Assembly (NCBI RefSeq): GCF_900091505.1
Contig: NZ_LT607409.1
Location: 5,518,001 to 5,582,000 of the forward strand
Reading direction: 5' to 3'
From: Micromonospora chokoriensis
GTDB lineage: Bacteria; Actinomycetota; Actinomycetes; Mycobacteriales; Micromonosporaceae
Length of the DNA: 64,000 nt
This document shows positions 8,439 to 16,803 of this stretch, piece by piece; positions within the stretch are counted from its first letter, which is position 1, and each line of letters opens with the position of its first letter. A model generated the notes under the pieces. It was not told where the DNA came from, did not search any database, and worked only from the letters and a program-made list of their open reading frames with translations. Position numbers and translations under genes: made by a program.

Positions 8439-9590
8439 ATGGTGACCGCACGATCGGAGCGCTTCACCGAGTCGACGCAGGGACGGCTGCGCCGGCTCAC
8501 CCTGGTGACGTCGCTGCCGCCCGTCCTGATCGCCGCGGCCGTCCTCCTGTTCAGCGACGCGCACACCTGGTGGCACTTCCTCGTCCTCGCCCCCGGTGTC
8601 GGCGCGGCGTTGGTGGCCTTCGAGCGGTGGACCGCGAACGACCTCGCCCGGGTCGCCCTCCCGTGTCTGACGGTGGCGGCGGCGGTGTGGCCACTGGGGG
8701 TGCTGGTGACCGGCAGCCCCAACGCGTACTGGGGGTTCTGCGCCGTGGGCTCCCTGGCCCTGCGCGACGTGCGGCGGAAGGTCAGGGCATCGGTCGCGCT
8801 CCTGTCCTACGTGGCTGTCGTCGGCGCGACCCGGCTCCTGGTGGAGCGCGACGACCCGGGAAGCGTGCTGTTCACCTACGTCCTCGTGCCGACCCTCATC
8901 ACCGTCCTGGTGACCGCCCTGACGGTCGTCGGCGAACGGTTCTACGACCTGATCCGGGAGCTCGAACAGACCCGGGAACGCGAGGCGGAACTGGCCGTCG
9001 TCCGGGAACGCGTCCGGTTCGCCAGCGACCTGCACGACATCCAGGGCCACACCCTGCACGTCGTCAAACTGAAGATCGCGCTGGCGCGCAAGCTGCTGCT
9101 CGCCGACGCCGGGCGGGCGGAGAAGGAACTCCGCGAGACGTACGACCTGGTCAGCGACACCATCGCCCAGACCAAAGATCTGGCGTACGCCCAGCGGCGG
9201 CTCAACCTCTCCACGGAGATCGAGAACGCGAAGAACCTGTTCGAGGCGGCGGGCATCCGGGTGCGGGTGAGCAGGGAGGCCGAGGTGAACGTCCGCACCA
9301 GCGAGCTGTTGGGTCAGGTGTTGCGGGAGACGACGACGAACATTCTGCGGCACGCACAGGCCACCCAGGTGCAGATCACGCTGTCCGAGTCGGGCATCAC
9401 CATCGACAACGACGGCGCGGCCGGTGACGGCCCGGGCGAGCTCAGAGGGCTGTCCGCCCTGCGGCAGCGCGTGGCGGGCGACGGGGGTGAGTTGACCGTG
9501 GAACAGCAGCAGGGACGGTTCCGGACGGCCGCGGTGTTCCCGCCCGCCCGTGCCCGCACGTCAGCGGGCGCGCCGGAGGGCGGGCGATGA
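8439..9590 (+). CDS. DesK/NarL-type sensor histidine kinase
   Basis: A 383-residue membrane kinase. The N-terminal 150 residues contain about four to five hydrophobic helices and no sizeable extracellular domain, as in intramembrane-sensing kinases. A coiled-coil segment (LIRELEQTREREAELAVV) leads to a HisKA_3 dimerisation domain with the phospho-acceptor His199 in DLHDIQGHTLH. The ATPase domain has an N-box in LRETTTNILRHA and a G-box in DGPGELRGLSALRQRV. It overlaps the response regulator gene by 4 bp (ATGA), so the two are translationally coupled. It is divergent from the ABC exporter, whose substrate or membrane stress it may sense. Confidence 0.92.
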   Translation: MVTARSERFTESTQGRLRRLTLVTSLPPVLIAAAVLLFSDAHTWWHFLVLAPGVGAALVAFERWTANDLARVALPCLTVAAAVWPLGVLVTGSPNAYWGFCAVGSLALRDVRRKVRASVALLSYVAVVGATRLLVERDDPGSVLFTYVLVPTLITVLVTALTVVGERFYDLIRELEQTREREAELAVVRERVRFASDLHDIQGHTLHVVKLKIALARKLLLADAGRAEKELRETYDLVSDTIAQTKDLAYAQRRLNLSTEIENAKNLFEAAGIRVRVSREAEVNVRTSELLGQVLRETTTNILRHAQATQVQITLSESGITIDNDGAAGDGPGELRGLSALRQRVAGDGGELTVEQQQGRFRTAAVFPPARARTSAGAPEGGR

Positions 9591-10189
9591 CGACGATCGT
9601 GCTCGCCGACGACGAGGTGCTGCTCCGGACGGCGCTGGCCACGCTGCTGCCCATGGAGGGCGACATCACCGTCCTCGCCGAGGCGTCCGACGGTGCGACG
9701 GCGGTCGGGGCCACGCTGCGGCACCGGCCGGACGTACTGGTCATCGATCTGGAGATGCCGGGCCTGGACGGGCTCGGCGCGGTCGCGCAGATCCGTCGTG
9801 AGCGTCCCGAGCAGGTCGTCCTCATGCTGACCCGGCATGCCCGGCCCGGTGTGTTGCGTCAGGCTCTGAAGCTCGGTGTGCAGGGCTTCGTCAGCAAGTC
9901 CGCCGAGCCGTCGCACATCACCTCGGTCATCGCCACCCTGCACGCCGGCAGACGCTGGATCGACCCGGAGGTGTCCGCGCTGGCCGTCATCGACGACTGC
10001 CCCCTCACCGAACGGGAGATCGACGTGCTGCGGGTGACCGGCGAGGGCTACTCGGTGGCCGACATCGCCGCCCGGCTGCACCTCGCGCAGGGGACGGTGC
10101 GAAACTACCTCTCCAACGCGATGCAGAAGACCCAGACCCGGACCCGCCACGAGGCGGCGCGTTACGCGCGGGAGCACGACTGGCTGTGA
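9587..10189 (+). CDS. NarL/DesR-family response regulator
   Basis: A 200-residue protein: a receiver domain with the acidic pair in VLADDE near the N-terminus and phospho-acceptor Asp54 (VLVIDLEMPGLDG), then a LuxR-type HTH from about residue 140 (LTEREIDVLRVTGEG, VADIAARLHLAQGTVRNYLS). It is coupled to the preceding kinase gene by a 4-bp overlap. It probably activates the divergent ABC exporter operon through the half-sites at 8380-8407; that link is inferred from position. Confidence 0.93.
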   Translation: MTTIVLADDEVLLRTALATLLPMEGDITVLAEASDGATAVGATLRHRPDVLVIDLEMPGLDGLGAVAQIRRERPEQVVLMLTRHARPGVLRQALKLGVQGFVSKSAEPSHITSVIATLHAGRRWIDPEVSALAVIDDCPLTEREIDVLRVTGEGYSVADIAARLHLAQGTVRNYLSNAMQKTQTRTRHEAARYAREHDWL

Positions 10190-10309
10190 CACCAGCACGT
10201 CGCAGCCCCATCGGGTACGCAAACCGGGTGGCGGAACGTGAAAATGACCTAACCCGACAATTCCTCCCCTAGGTTCGATGCGCAGGAGGCCGCCGAACCG
10301 GGGAGAGAC

Positions 10310-12157
10310 GTGGACAGCTATCCGGCGATCGAAGATCACGGGCTCATCGGCGACCTGCAGACCGCCGCGTTGGTGACCTGTGACGGAACGGTCGACTGGT
10401 TCTGCGCGCCCCGCTTCGACTCGCCGAGCATCTTCGCCGCGCTGCTCGACAAGGACAAGGGCGGGTACTTCCGGATCGCGCCGTGCGACGTGCGGTACGT
10501 GACCAAGCAGCTCTACCTCCCCGGCACACCCATCCTGATCACCCGGTTCATCAGCGCGGACGGCGTGGCCGAGGTGATGGACTTCATGCCGGTCACCGGC
10601 GAGCGGGCCACCGACACGCACCGCCTGGTCCGCCTCGTCACCATGGTCCGCGGCAGCATGCGCTTCAAGGTCGAGTGCCGGCCCCGGTTCGACTACGCCC
10701 GCGAAGAGCACCAGTTGGAGACCCACCGCCACGGCTACGTCTTCCGCAGCAGGTCGGCGAGCCTGACGTTCAACCCGGTCGACCCGGTCCGGCACCTGAT
10801 CGCCGAACGCGGCGACGTCCGTCTCGAGAACGGCGACCTGGTCGCGTACGGCACCCTCAACCAGGGCGACACCGGCGGGGTGGTCCTGGAGACGGGCGAC
10901 GTCGACCCGCGGATTTTCTCGCCCGAAGAGGTCCAGGGGATGTTCGAGTGGACCCGGGACTACTGGCGGCGCTGGCTCGAACGCTCGCGCTACACGGGGC
11001 GCTGGCGGGAGATGGTCGAGCGCTCCGCCATCACGCTGAAACTCATGACGTACGCCCCGACCGGGGCGATGATCGCCGCGCCCACCGCCGCCCTGCCCGA
11101 ACTCGTGGGCGGAACCCGCAACTGGGACTACCGCTACACCTGGGTACGCGACACGTCGTTCTCGGTGCACGCGCTGCTCGGCCTCGGCTTCACCGAGGAG
11201 GTCAGCCGGTACATGGACTGGCTGGACGAGCGGATCCGCGAGGCCGGCGACCTCCAGGACCCCCTGAAGATCATGTACCGGGTCGACGGCTCCTCCGACC
11301 TGCACGAGGAGACCCTCGATCACCTGGAGGGCTACCGCGGCTCGCGTCCGGTGCGCATCGGCAACGGCGCCGCCGACCAACTTCAGCTCGACATCCACGG
11401 CGAGGCGCTCTACGCCATGCACCTCGCCGACGAGCAGGGCATCCGCGTCTCCCACCAGGTGTGGAAGAGCACCGTCCGGCTGGTCGACTGGCTCTGCCGC
11501 CACTGGGACCAGGCCGACGCCGGCATCTGGGAGAGCCGCCACCACCCCCGCAACTACACCTTCGGCCGGGTGATGTCCTGGGTCGCGCTGGACCGGGCCG
11601 TCCGCCTGGCCACCCGGACCGGCCGACCCGGCGACATCACCAGCTGGACCGACCAACGCAACCGTATCTACAACCAGGTCATGGAGCGCGGGTACGACCG
11701 GGGTCGCGGCACCTTCGTGCAGGCGTACGACGAGAGCGTGCTCGACGCGGCGTTGCTCGCCATGCCGGCGGTCGGGTTCGTCACGCCGAGCGACCCACTG
11801 TGGCAGTCCACGTTGGCCGCGATCGAGCGCGAACTCGTCTCCGACAGCCTGGTCCACCGGTACGACCCGGTCCACTCCCCCGACGGCCTCCCCGGCCACG
11901 AGGGCACCTTCAACATGTGCACCTTCTGGTACGTCGAGGCGTTGGCCCGCTCCGGTCGCCTCGACGACGCGCGACTCACGTTCGAGAAGATGTTCACCTT
12001 CAGCAACCACCTTGGTCTGTACGCCGAGGAGATCGCGTCGACCGGTGAACAGATCGGCAACTACCCCCAGGCGTTCAGCCACCTGTCGTTGATCAATTCA
12101 GCCCTGACCCTCAACGACCTGCTCGACGCCGAGGCCGACGCCCGACGCCGCCGGTAG
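10310..12157 (+). CDS. GH15 family glycoside hydrolase (glucoamylase/trehalase-like)
   Basis: A 615-residue protein without a signal peptide, so probably cytoplasmic. It begins with the typical MDSYPAIEDHGLIGDLQTAA and TVDWFCAPRFDSPS, has an N-terminal beta-sandwich, then an (alpha/alpha)6 domain with NWDYRYTWVRDTSF, NGAADQLQLD and HEGTFNMCTFW. Actinobacterial proteins of this type include GH15 trehalases, so trehalose or short alpha-glucans are likely substrates. Sequence alone cannot separate these. The GTG start at 10310 has a GGGGAGA ribosome site 4 nt upstream. It has its own 120-bp upstream region after the response regulator and is probably transcribed separately. Confidence 0.88.
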   Translation: MDSYPAIEDHGLIGDLQTAALVTCDGTVDWFCAPRFDSPSIFAALLDKDKGGYFRIAPCDVRYVTKQLYLPGTPILITRFISADGVAEVMDFMPVTGERATDTHRLVRLVTMVRGSMRFKVECRPRFDYAREEHQLETHRHGYVFRSRSASLTFNPVDPVRHLIAERGDVRLENGDLVAYGTLNQGDTGGVVLETGDVDPRIFSPEEVQGMFEWTRDYWRRWLERSRYTGRWREMVERSAITLKLMTYAPTGAMIAAPTAALPELVGGTRNWDYRYTWVRDTSFSVHALLGLGFTEEVSRYMDWLDERIREAGDLQDPLKIMYRVDGSSDLHEETLDHLEGYRGSRPVRIGNGAADQLQLDIHGEALYAMHLADEQGIRVSHQVWKSTVRLVDWLCRHWDQADAGIWESRHHPRNYTFGRVMSWVALDRAVRLATRTGRPGDITSWTDQRNRIYNQVMERGYDRGRGTFVQAYDESVLDAALLAMPAVGFVTPSDPLWQSTLAAIERELVSDSLVHRYDPVHSPDGLPGHEGTFNMCTFWYVEALARSGRLDDARLTFEKMFTFSNHLGLYAEEIASTGEQIGNYPQAFSHLSLINSALTLNDLLDAEADARRRR

Positions 12158-12228
12158 AGCGGGCAGCCGTCCGCACCGCGGTAGTACTCGTCGAGGAAAA
12201 CCGCGTAGCGCCCGGCGTCGTAGGATTC

Positions 12229-12609
12229 CTACACCCAGGCGATCTCGTCGAGGATCTGGCGGGCTTCATCGGTGCGCAGAGCACTGACGTACTCCTGGGT
12301 CCTGGCCACGCCTGCTCCCAGCATCAACTCGGCGTCGATGGCACCTGTCGCATCCATACTGGTCCCGCGTGCGCGGCTCAGCAGCAACGCGTCCTCGACG
12401 GCGCCGGCGTGCCAGAGTTGGACAGCGCAGATCCGCATCAGCTCTGTGTTGCCGGGGACCGTGCCCGTCCCTGCGTAGAAGTCTGCCTCGTGCCGGGTCT
12501 CGCGGATCAGAATGTCGCGAACGATCGGAACGCAGCCAGCGTCGACGCGAAGGCCATGGGCCGCCAGGTGCTCGGCGGCGTCCCGCTCGTGCTGGTCGAT
12601 GAGGTCCAT
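12229..12609 (-). CDS. hypothetical protein, all-helical
   Basis: A 126-residue protein I do not recognise. It starts at the ATG at 12609 (MDLIDQHERDAAEHLAAHG); upstream in-frame sequence to 12765 looks non-coding. It is predicted almost entirely helical, with acidic and Ala-rich stretches, one Cys near residue 26 and one later, no signal peptide and no membrane segment. It is convergent with the GH15 gene and divergent from the methyltransferase gene. Confidence 0.6.
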   Translation of the reverse strand: MDLIDQHERDAAEHLAAHGLRVDAGCVPIVRDILIRETRHEADFYAGTGTVPGNTELMRICAVQLWHAGAVEDALLLSRARGTSMDATGAIDAELMLGAGVARTQEYVSALRTDEARQILDEIAWV

Positions 12610-12733
12610 TCCCACCCGCCGTGTGTAGCAGGAGCGGAGCCCCTTCGGCCAGCAGCCGGACGAGTCGAGTGCGTCAGCGGGCGGCACCGATTTGCGAGCG
12701 ACAAGCGGCACCGGCACTGGTAGGCATGACCTG

Positions 12734-13456
12734 GTGAGCGAGAATCCGCAGTCGAACCCCGGCATGTACGACGCCTTCGCCGAGGAGTTCCTCGAACACG
12801 CCCGTGACGGCGCCTACAACGCCTACTACGACCGGCCCGCGGTGCTGTCCGTCCTGGGCCCCGTGCGTGACCTCGCGGTGCTCGACCTGGGCTGCGGGCC
12901 GGGGCTGTACGCCGAGAGCCTGGTGGCGCAGGGCGCTCGCCGGGTCGTCGGTGTGGATGCCAGCGCGGCGATGGTGCGGTTGGCGGGTGAGCGGGTTCGC
13001 GGACCGGTCGAGTTCCGTCGACACGATCTCGACACCCCGATGGCGTGGGCCGCCGACGGGGAGTTCGACGCGGCGGTGATGCCGTTGGTGCTGCCGCACG
13101 TCGAGAACCGGGTCGGTGCCCTGCGGGAGGTCGCCCGGCTGCTCCGGCCCGGTGGGCGGCTCGTCGTCTCCACCCATCACCCCATGGACGACTGGCGTCG
13201 TCTCGGCGGGAGCTACTTCACTGTGGAGAGGGTGCGGGAGAGCTGGAACAGGGGGTGGGAGGTGGCCTACTGGCGTCAACCGTTGGACGTGACGTGTGAC
13301 GAGTTCCGCGAGGGAGGTTTCCTCATCGAGCGGATCCACGAACCGCGACCGTCCGAGCTGATGCGCGAGCGCTACCCGGAGGTCGCCGAACGACTGTCGT
13401 CCTGCCCCGCCTTCGTCGTGTTCTCACTCGTGAACTCGTCCGGCCACCGCTACTGA
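12734..13456 (+). CDS. class I SAM-dependent methyltransferase
   Basis: A 240-residue protein with a Rossmann-type SAM-binding fold: motif I LDLGCGPGLYAESL near residue 50, the acidic end of beta-2 in VVGVDASAAMV, the post-motif around DGEFDAAVMPLVLPHV, and the late motif LLRPGGRLVVSTHHP. It resembles small-molecule methyltransferases of the UbiE/BioC type, but the substrate is not predictable. The chosen GTG at 12734 lies 14 codons inside the longer frame, whose first part shows no family resemblance; an ATG at residue 10 is also possible. Confidence 0.85.
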   Translation: MSENPQSNPGMYDAFAEEFLEHARDGAYNAYYDRPAVLSVLGPVRDLAVLDLGCGPGLYAESLVAQGARRVVGVDASAAMVRLAGERVRGPVEFRRHDLDTPMAWAADGEFDAAVMPLVLPHVENRVGALREVARLLRPGGRLVVSTHHPMDDWRRLGGSYFTVERVRESWNRGWEVAYWRQPLDVTCDEFREGGFLIERIHEPRPSELMRERYPEVAERLSSCPAFVVFSLVNSSGHRY

Positions 13457-13499
13457 TCAACGGCAGGCCGACCCTCGGCGAGCTGGTCCGGGCGGCCGT

Positions 13500-14159
13500 T
13501 CACTCGTACCGGTACCGGAGCGCGTCGGCCTCCGCCTGCTCGATGTCGGCGATCGTCAGCTCCGGCATCCGCAGCTGGGCCAGCGTCACCTCGGCCGAGG
13601 TCGGCTGCGCGTCCGCCGGCAGCCACTGCTCCGGCTTCCAGGCCCCGCTGCGCAGCAGCGACTTGGGGCAGTGCGGGTAGACCTCGTCGATTCCCACCAC
13701 CAGGGCGCTGGCCGGGGGCTTACCCACGGCGGTCAGCTGCGACAGCAGGTCGGGGCGGGTGGAGACGCAGGCCCGACCGTTCACCCTGAGCGTCGTGGTG
13801 CGCCCCGGGATGACGAACAGCAGCCCGGCACGCCCGGTCGTCACGATGTTCTGCAGACTGTCCAGACGCTTGTTGCCCGTCGCGTCCGGTATCGCCACCG
13901 TCCGCGCGTCCAGGACGGCGACGAAACCGGCGGGGCCGCCGCGCGGGGAGACGTCACAGTTACCCTCGGCGTCCACGCTGGCGACCAGGACCAGCGACGA
14001 GCAGGCGATCAGTCGTCGGGTCTGCTCGGTGAGCTCGGTCATCTGCTTGCGCACTGCCATGTCGCTGGGGAGTGCGTAGGCCCGGCGCAGCGTCTCGTGG
14101 TCGCGGACAGCGTCGAGGCGCAGCGAGTCGAAGGCGCTGGTGGCAGGGGCTGACGTCAT
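13500..14159 (-). CDS. pyridoxamine 5'-phosphate oxidase-type FMN-binding protein
   Basis: A 219-residue PPOX-fold protein: VSPRGGPAGFVAVLD, then TVAIPDATGNKRLDSLQNIV, a classic FMN/F420 split-barrel pattern, and IPGRTTTLRVNGRA. It belongs to the branch of PPOX proteins of about 200 residues exemplified by MSMEG_1061. The reaction is unknown; members bind FMN and may act as reductases or oxidases on small molecules. The ATG at 14159 is preceded by a GGTCGGCGG-like site; the frame upstream to 14291 is not conserved. It is convergent with the methyltransferase. Confidence 0.82.
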   Translation of the reverse strand: MTSAPATSAFDSLRLDAVRDHETLRRAYALPSDMAVRKQMTELTEQTRRLIACSSLVLVASVDAEGNCDVSPRGGPAGFVAVLDARTVAIPDATGNKRLDSLQNIVTTGRAGLLFVIPGRTTTLRVNGRACVSTRPDLLSQLTAVGKPPASALVVGIDEVYPHCPKSLLRSGAWKPEQWLPADAQPTSAEVTLAQLRMPELTIADIEQAEADALRYRYE

Positions 14160-14513
14160 ACCGCCGACCCTAACGGAGCAGCTCGGCGGGGGCCGTCCCG
14201 AGAACGTGGGAAGGCCTCGGGGCGACGCTGGCGCAGACCGCGCTGCACGACCGGCTGGCGCAGCTCGATCGCGCCGTCGGCCACCTTCCATAAAATTTCC
14301 GGAACTGCTCGGCAGCGGACACGTTTCCCGAATAGGTGGGCGGGAGTGTCAATAAGATAATCGCGATAGCCGACGACCCGGAACCGCAAGGGATTGAGAT
14401 TCCCCTCTCTTCCGGCCTTCTTCCTGGCCGACCCGAAAAGCCACTCCTATGCTTGCCGCCGAATGCACTGCGGCTCATCCGGGCCGAGGGGACACCATTG
14501 CGAGGACTTGCGA
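14160..14513. other. non-coding gap upstream of the HelD/HelR-like gene
   Basis: No convincing gene is present in these 354 bp. The stretch 14290-14375 is unusually AT-rich for the window (ATAAAATTTCC, AATAAGATAATCG) and is the likeliest promoter region for the ATPase downstream. I saw no clean -35/-10 pair and no convincing rifamycin-associated element. Confidence 0.5.
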
Positions 14514-16688
14514 ATGCACCGGAAGTCTGCCCTGAACGACGGCACCACCGGGGTCAGCGACGTGACACCGGGCGGCGAACCGCCGGCCCCCACCACCGAG
14601 GGCGTCGCGCGCCGGTCCGCGGTCGCCGAGGAACAGGCGTTTCTCGACCTGGCCACGGCCCAGCGCGACAGGCTGGTCGACCACCTTCAGGTCGAGCTGT
14701 CGTCGGATGCCCTGGACCCGTTGGAGCAGGCCCGGCAGCGGATGCTCCGCCGGCAGTACGAGGAGCTACGGCGCGCACGGGAAGGGCTGGTCTTCGGCCG
14801 ACTCGACGGTCGTGACGGCACAGTGCGACACGTGGGCCGGGTCGGACTCCGCACCGACGACGAGGACGCTGAGCCGCTGCTGCTCGACTGGCGCGCTCCC
14901 GCAGCTCGCCCGTTCTACACCGCGACGGCGCTCGACCCACAGGGTCAGGCACGACGCCGTCACATACGCACCAGGGATTCGGTCGTCGTCGGTGTGGACG
15001 ACGAACCACTGGACGGGACGGTCACCGGGGACCTCGTGGGTGAAGGCGCCCTCCTTGCCGCCCTCGACCAGCGGCGCACCGGCCACATGTCGACGGCGAT
15101 CTCCACGCTGCAACGCGAACAGGACGACATCATCCGGGCCGAGGCGACCGGGCCGCTGATCGTGCAGGGCGGTCCCGGCACCGGTAAGACGGTTGTCGCC
15201 CTGCACCGCGTCGCCTACCTGCTGTTCGCCCACCAGAGGATGGCCGACCAGGCGGTCCTGGTCCTCGGCCCTTCGCCGCGCTTCCTCGAGTACATCGCCC
15301 AGGTGCTGCCCGCGCTCGGTGAGACCGCCGTCGTCTCGGCGACCTGCGACACCCTGCTACCCGGGATCCGCGTGGGCCGCGACGAGAGCAGGCTCGTCGC
15401 CGAGATCAAGGGCCGCGCGCTCTGGCAGCTCGCGCTGGAGAACTACATCACGTCGCTGCTTCCCCGGCCCCGCGAGATGACGTTGCGCTGGGAGGGTGAG
15501 TCCTACGTCATCGCCGCCGAACTGGTGGCGCAGGCGCTCGCCTCGGCGGTGCAGGGACGCCCGTACCACCGCGCCCGCGTGGCGTTCGCCGAGCAGGTGC
15601 ACCACCTCCTCGCCGAGGCCGTCGTCGAGCATCGCGAGGCGCTGCTGGCGGAGATGGAGGAGGGCTTCGAGGACATCCTCGCCCGCGTCGACAGGGACCT
15701 GCGGCAGGACCACCATTCCAGCCGGAAGCCCGCCGGCAGCGACATCGACGGACTGCTGTCCGAGGAGGAGGTCGAACACCTGCGTGACCGCATCGCCGAG
15801 AACGCCACCATCGCCCGGTTCGTCGAGGCCTGGTGGCCCACCCTCGACGCCGAAACCCTGCTGGGCGGCTTCCTGACCGACAGCGCCCTGCTGACCCGCT
15901 TCGCACCGCAGCTGTCCCCCGAGGAGATCACCGCCGTCTCGGCCGAGCCTGCACAGTGGGCGTCGAGCGACATTCCCCTGATCGACGCTCTCGCCGACCT
16001 GCTCGGCGAGGTCGGCGCCCCGCAGCCACCGGGCGAGTTCGTCGCCGACCGCGCTCGCCGGCAGCGGGGGTGGGTGTACGGCCACGTCGTCGTCGACGAG
16101 GCGCAGGAGCTGTCCGAGATGCAGTGGCACATGGTGCTGCGGCGGTGTCCCAGTCGCTCCGTCACGGCGGTCGGCGACATCGACCAGGCGGAGGCAGCGC
16201 ACCGCCACACCAGTTGGGCGGAAGCGGTGCGGGCTGCTCTCGGTGACCGCTGGACCGCCGCGGAACTGACTATCTGCTACCGGACCCCGCGTGAGGTCAT
16301 GGACCTCACCGCACCGGTCCTGGAGAAGGCGGGCAGCCACAACGCGCCGCCGCGGGCGGTGCGCTCCTCCGGCGTCGCCCCCTGGGAACTGACGGTCACA
16401 CCCGCCGAGCTTGCCGGCACCGCCGCCCGGGCCGTGCGACAGCTGCGGCAACGGTGGTCCGGCGGCACGGTCGGCGTCATCGCCCCCGCGGACCTCGTCG
16501 CCGAACTCCGGGCCGTCCTGGGTGACGTGCCAGTGCTCACCGCCACCCAGTCCAAGGGGTTGGAATGGGACGCGACGCTGGTCGTCGACCCCCAGCGGAT
16601 CGCCGCCGAACCGCGTGGCTGGAACGGTCTCTACGTCGCCCTGACCCGATGCACGCAGGAACTCGGCCAGCTGATTCTCACCCGGTGA
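14514..16688 (+). CDS. HelD/HelR-like superfamily 1 helicase-type ATPase acting on RNA polymerase
   Basis: A 724-residue UvrD/Rep-like protein. An N-terminal coiled-coil arm (about 30-95, EEQAFLDLATAQRDRLVD to RRAREGL) is typical of HelD. It is followed by the GRVGLR and LLLDWRAPAARPFY region and Walker A IVQGGPGTGKTVVALHR near residue 220. Walker B VVVDEAQELSEMQW lies near 525. The C-terminal motifs are TICYRTP, ATQSKGLEWD and LYVALTRCTQ. HelD proteins release and recycle stalled RNA polymerase; the actinobacterial HelR branch can displace rifamycins from the polymerase. I chose the ATG at 14514, which has GAGGA 6-7 nt upstream. Whether it gives rifamycin tolerance here is inference. Confidence 0.88.
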   Translation: MHRKSALNDGTTGVSDVTPGGEPPAPTTEGVARRSAVAEEQAFLDLATAQRDRLVDHLQVELSSDALDPLEQARQRMLRRQYEELRRAREGLVFGRLDGRDGTVRHVGRVGLRTDDEDAEPLLLDWRAPAARPFYTATALDPQGQARRRHIRTRDSVVVGVDDEPLDGTVTGDLVGEGALLAALDQRRTGHMSTAISTLQREQDDIIRAEATGPLIVQGGPGTGKTVVALHRVAYLLFAHQRMADQAVLVLGPSPRFLEYIAQVLPALGETAVVSATCDTLLPGIRVGRDESRLVAEIKGRALWQLALENYITSLLPRPREMTLRWEGESYVIAAELVAQALASAVQGRPYHRARVAFAEQVHHLLAEAVVEHREALLAEMEEGFEDILARVDRDLRQDHHSSRKPAGSDIDGLLSEEEVEHLRDRIAENATIARFVEAWWPTLDAETLLGGFLTDSALLTRFAPQLSPEEITAVSAEPAQWASSDIPLIDALADLLGEVGAPQPPGEFVADRARRQRGWVYGHVVVDEAQELSEMQWHMVLRRCPSRSVTAVGDIDQAEAAHRHTSWAEAVRAALGDRWTAAELTICYRTPREVMDLTAPVLEKAGSHNAPPRAVRSSGVAPWELTVTPAELAGTAARAVRQLRQRWSGGTVGVIAPADLVAELRAVLGDVPVLTATQSKGLEWDATLVVDPQRIAAEPRGWNGLYVALTRCTQELGQLILTR

Positions 16689-16752
16689 CCGACGAAGAAG
16701 CCGCACGCACAGACTCCGAAAAGGTTGGATATCGACTCGATTCGATGTAGCG

Positions 16753-16766
16753 TGGGAACGCTCCCA
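16753..16766. promoter_or_regulatory. CebR-like LacI-family operator
   Basis: TGGGAACGCTCCCA is a 14-bp near-perfect palindrome differing at one base from the CebR box TGGGAGCGCTCCCA known from Streptomyces. It lies 38 bp before the start codon of the sugar dehydrogenase gene. Confidence 0.6.
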
Positions 16767-16803
16767 GACCGCATCCACCATCACCTTGATCGAGGAGCTG
16801 ACC

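Noticed and set aside
9314-12082. 922-codon minus-strand open frame
   Set aside because: Antisense shadow of the response regulator and GH15 genes, rich in Val/Gly/Asp as expected for such shadows.
13457-13499. Terminator between methyltransferase and PPOX genes
   Set aside because: Only short, interrupted complementarity; not a convincing hairpin.
14495-14515. Possible rifamycin-associated element before the HelD/HelR-like gene
   Set aside because: GAGGACTTGCGAATGCACC shares only part of the inverted repeat described for that element and overlaps the start codon. Too weak to claim.
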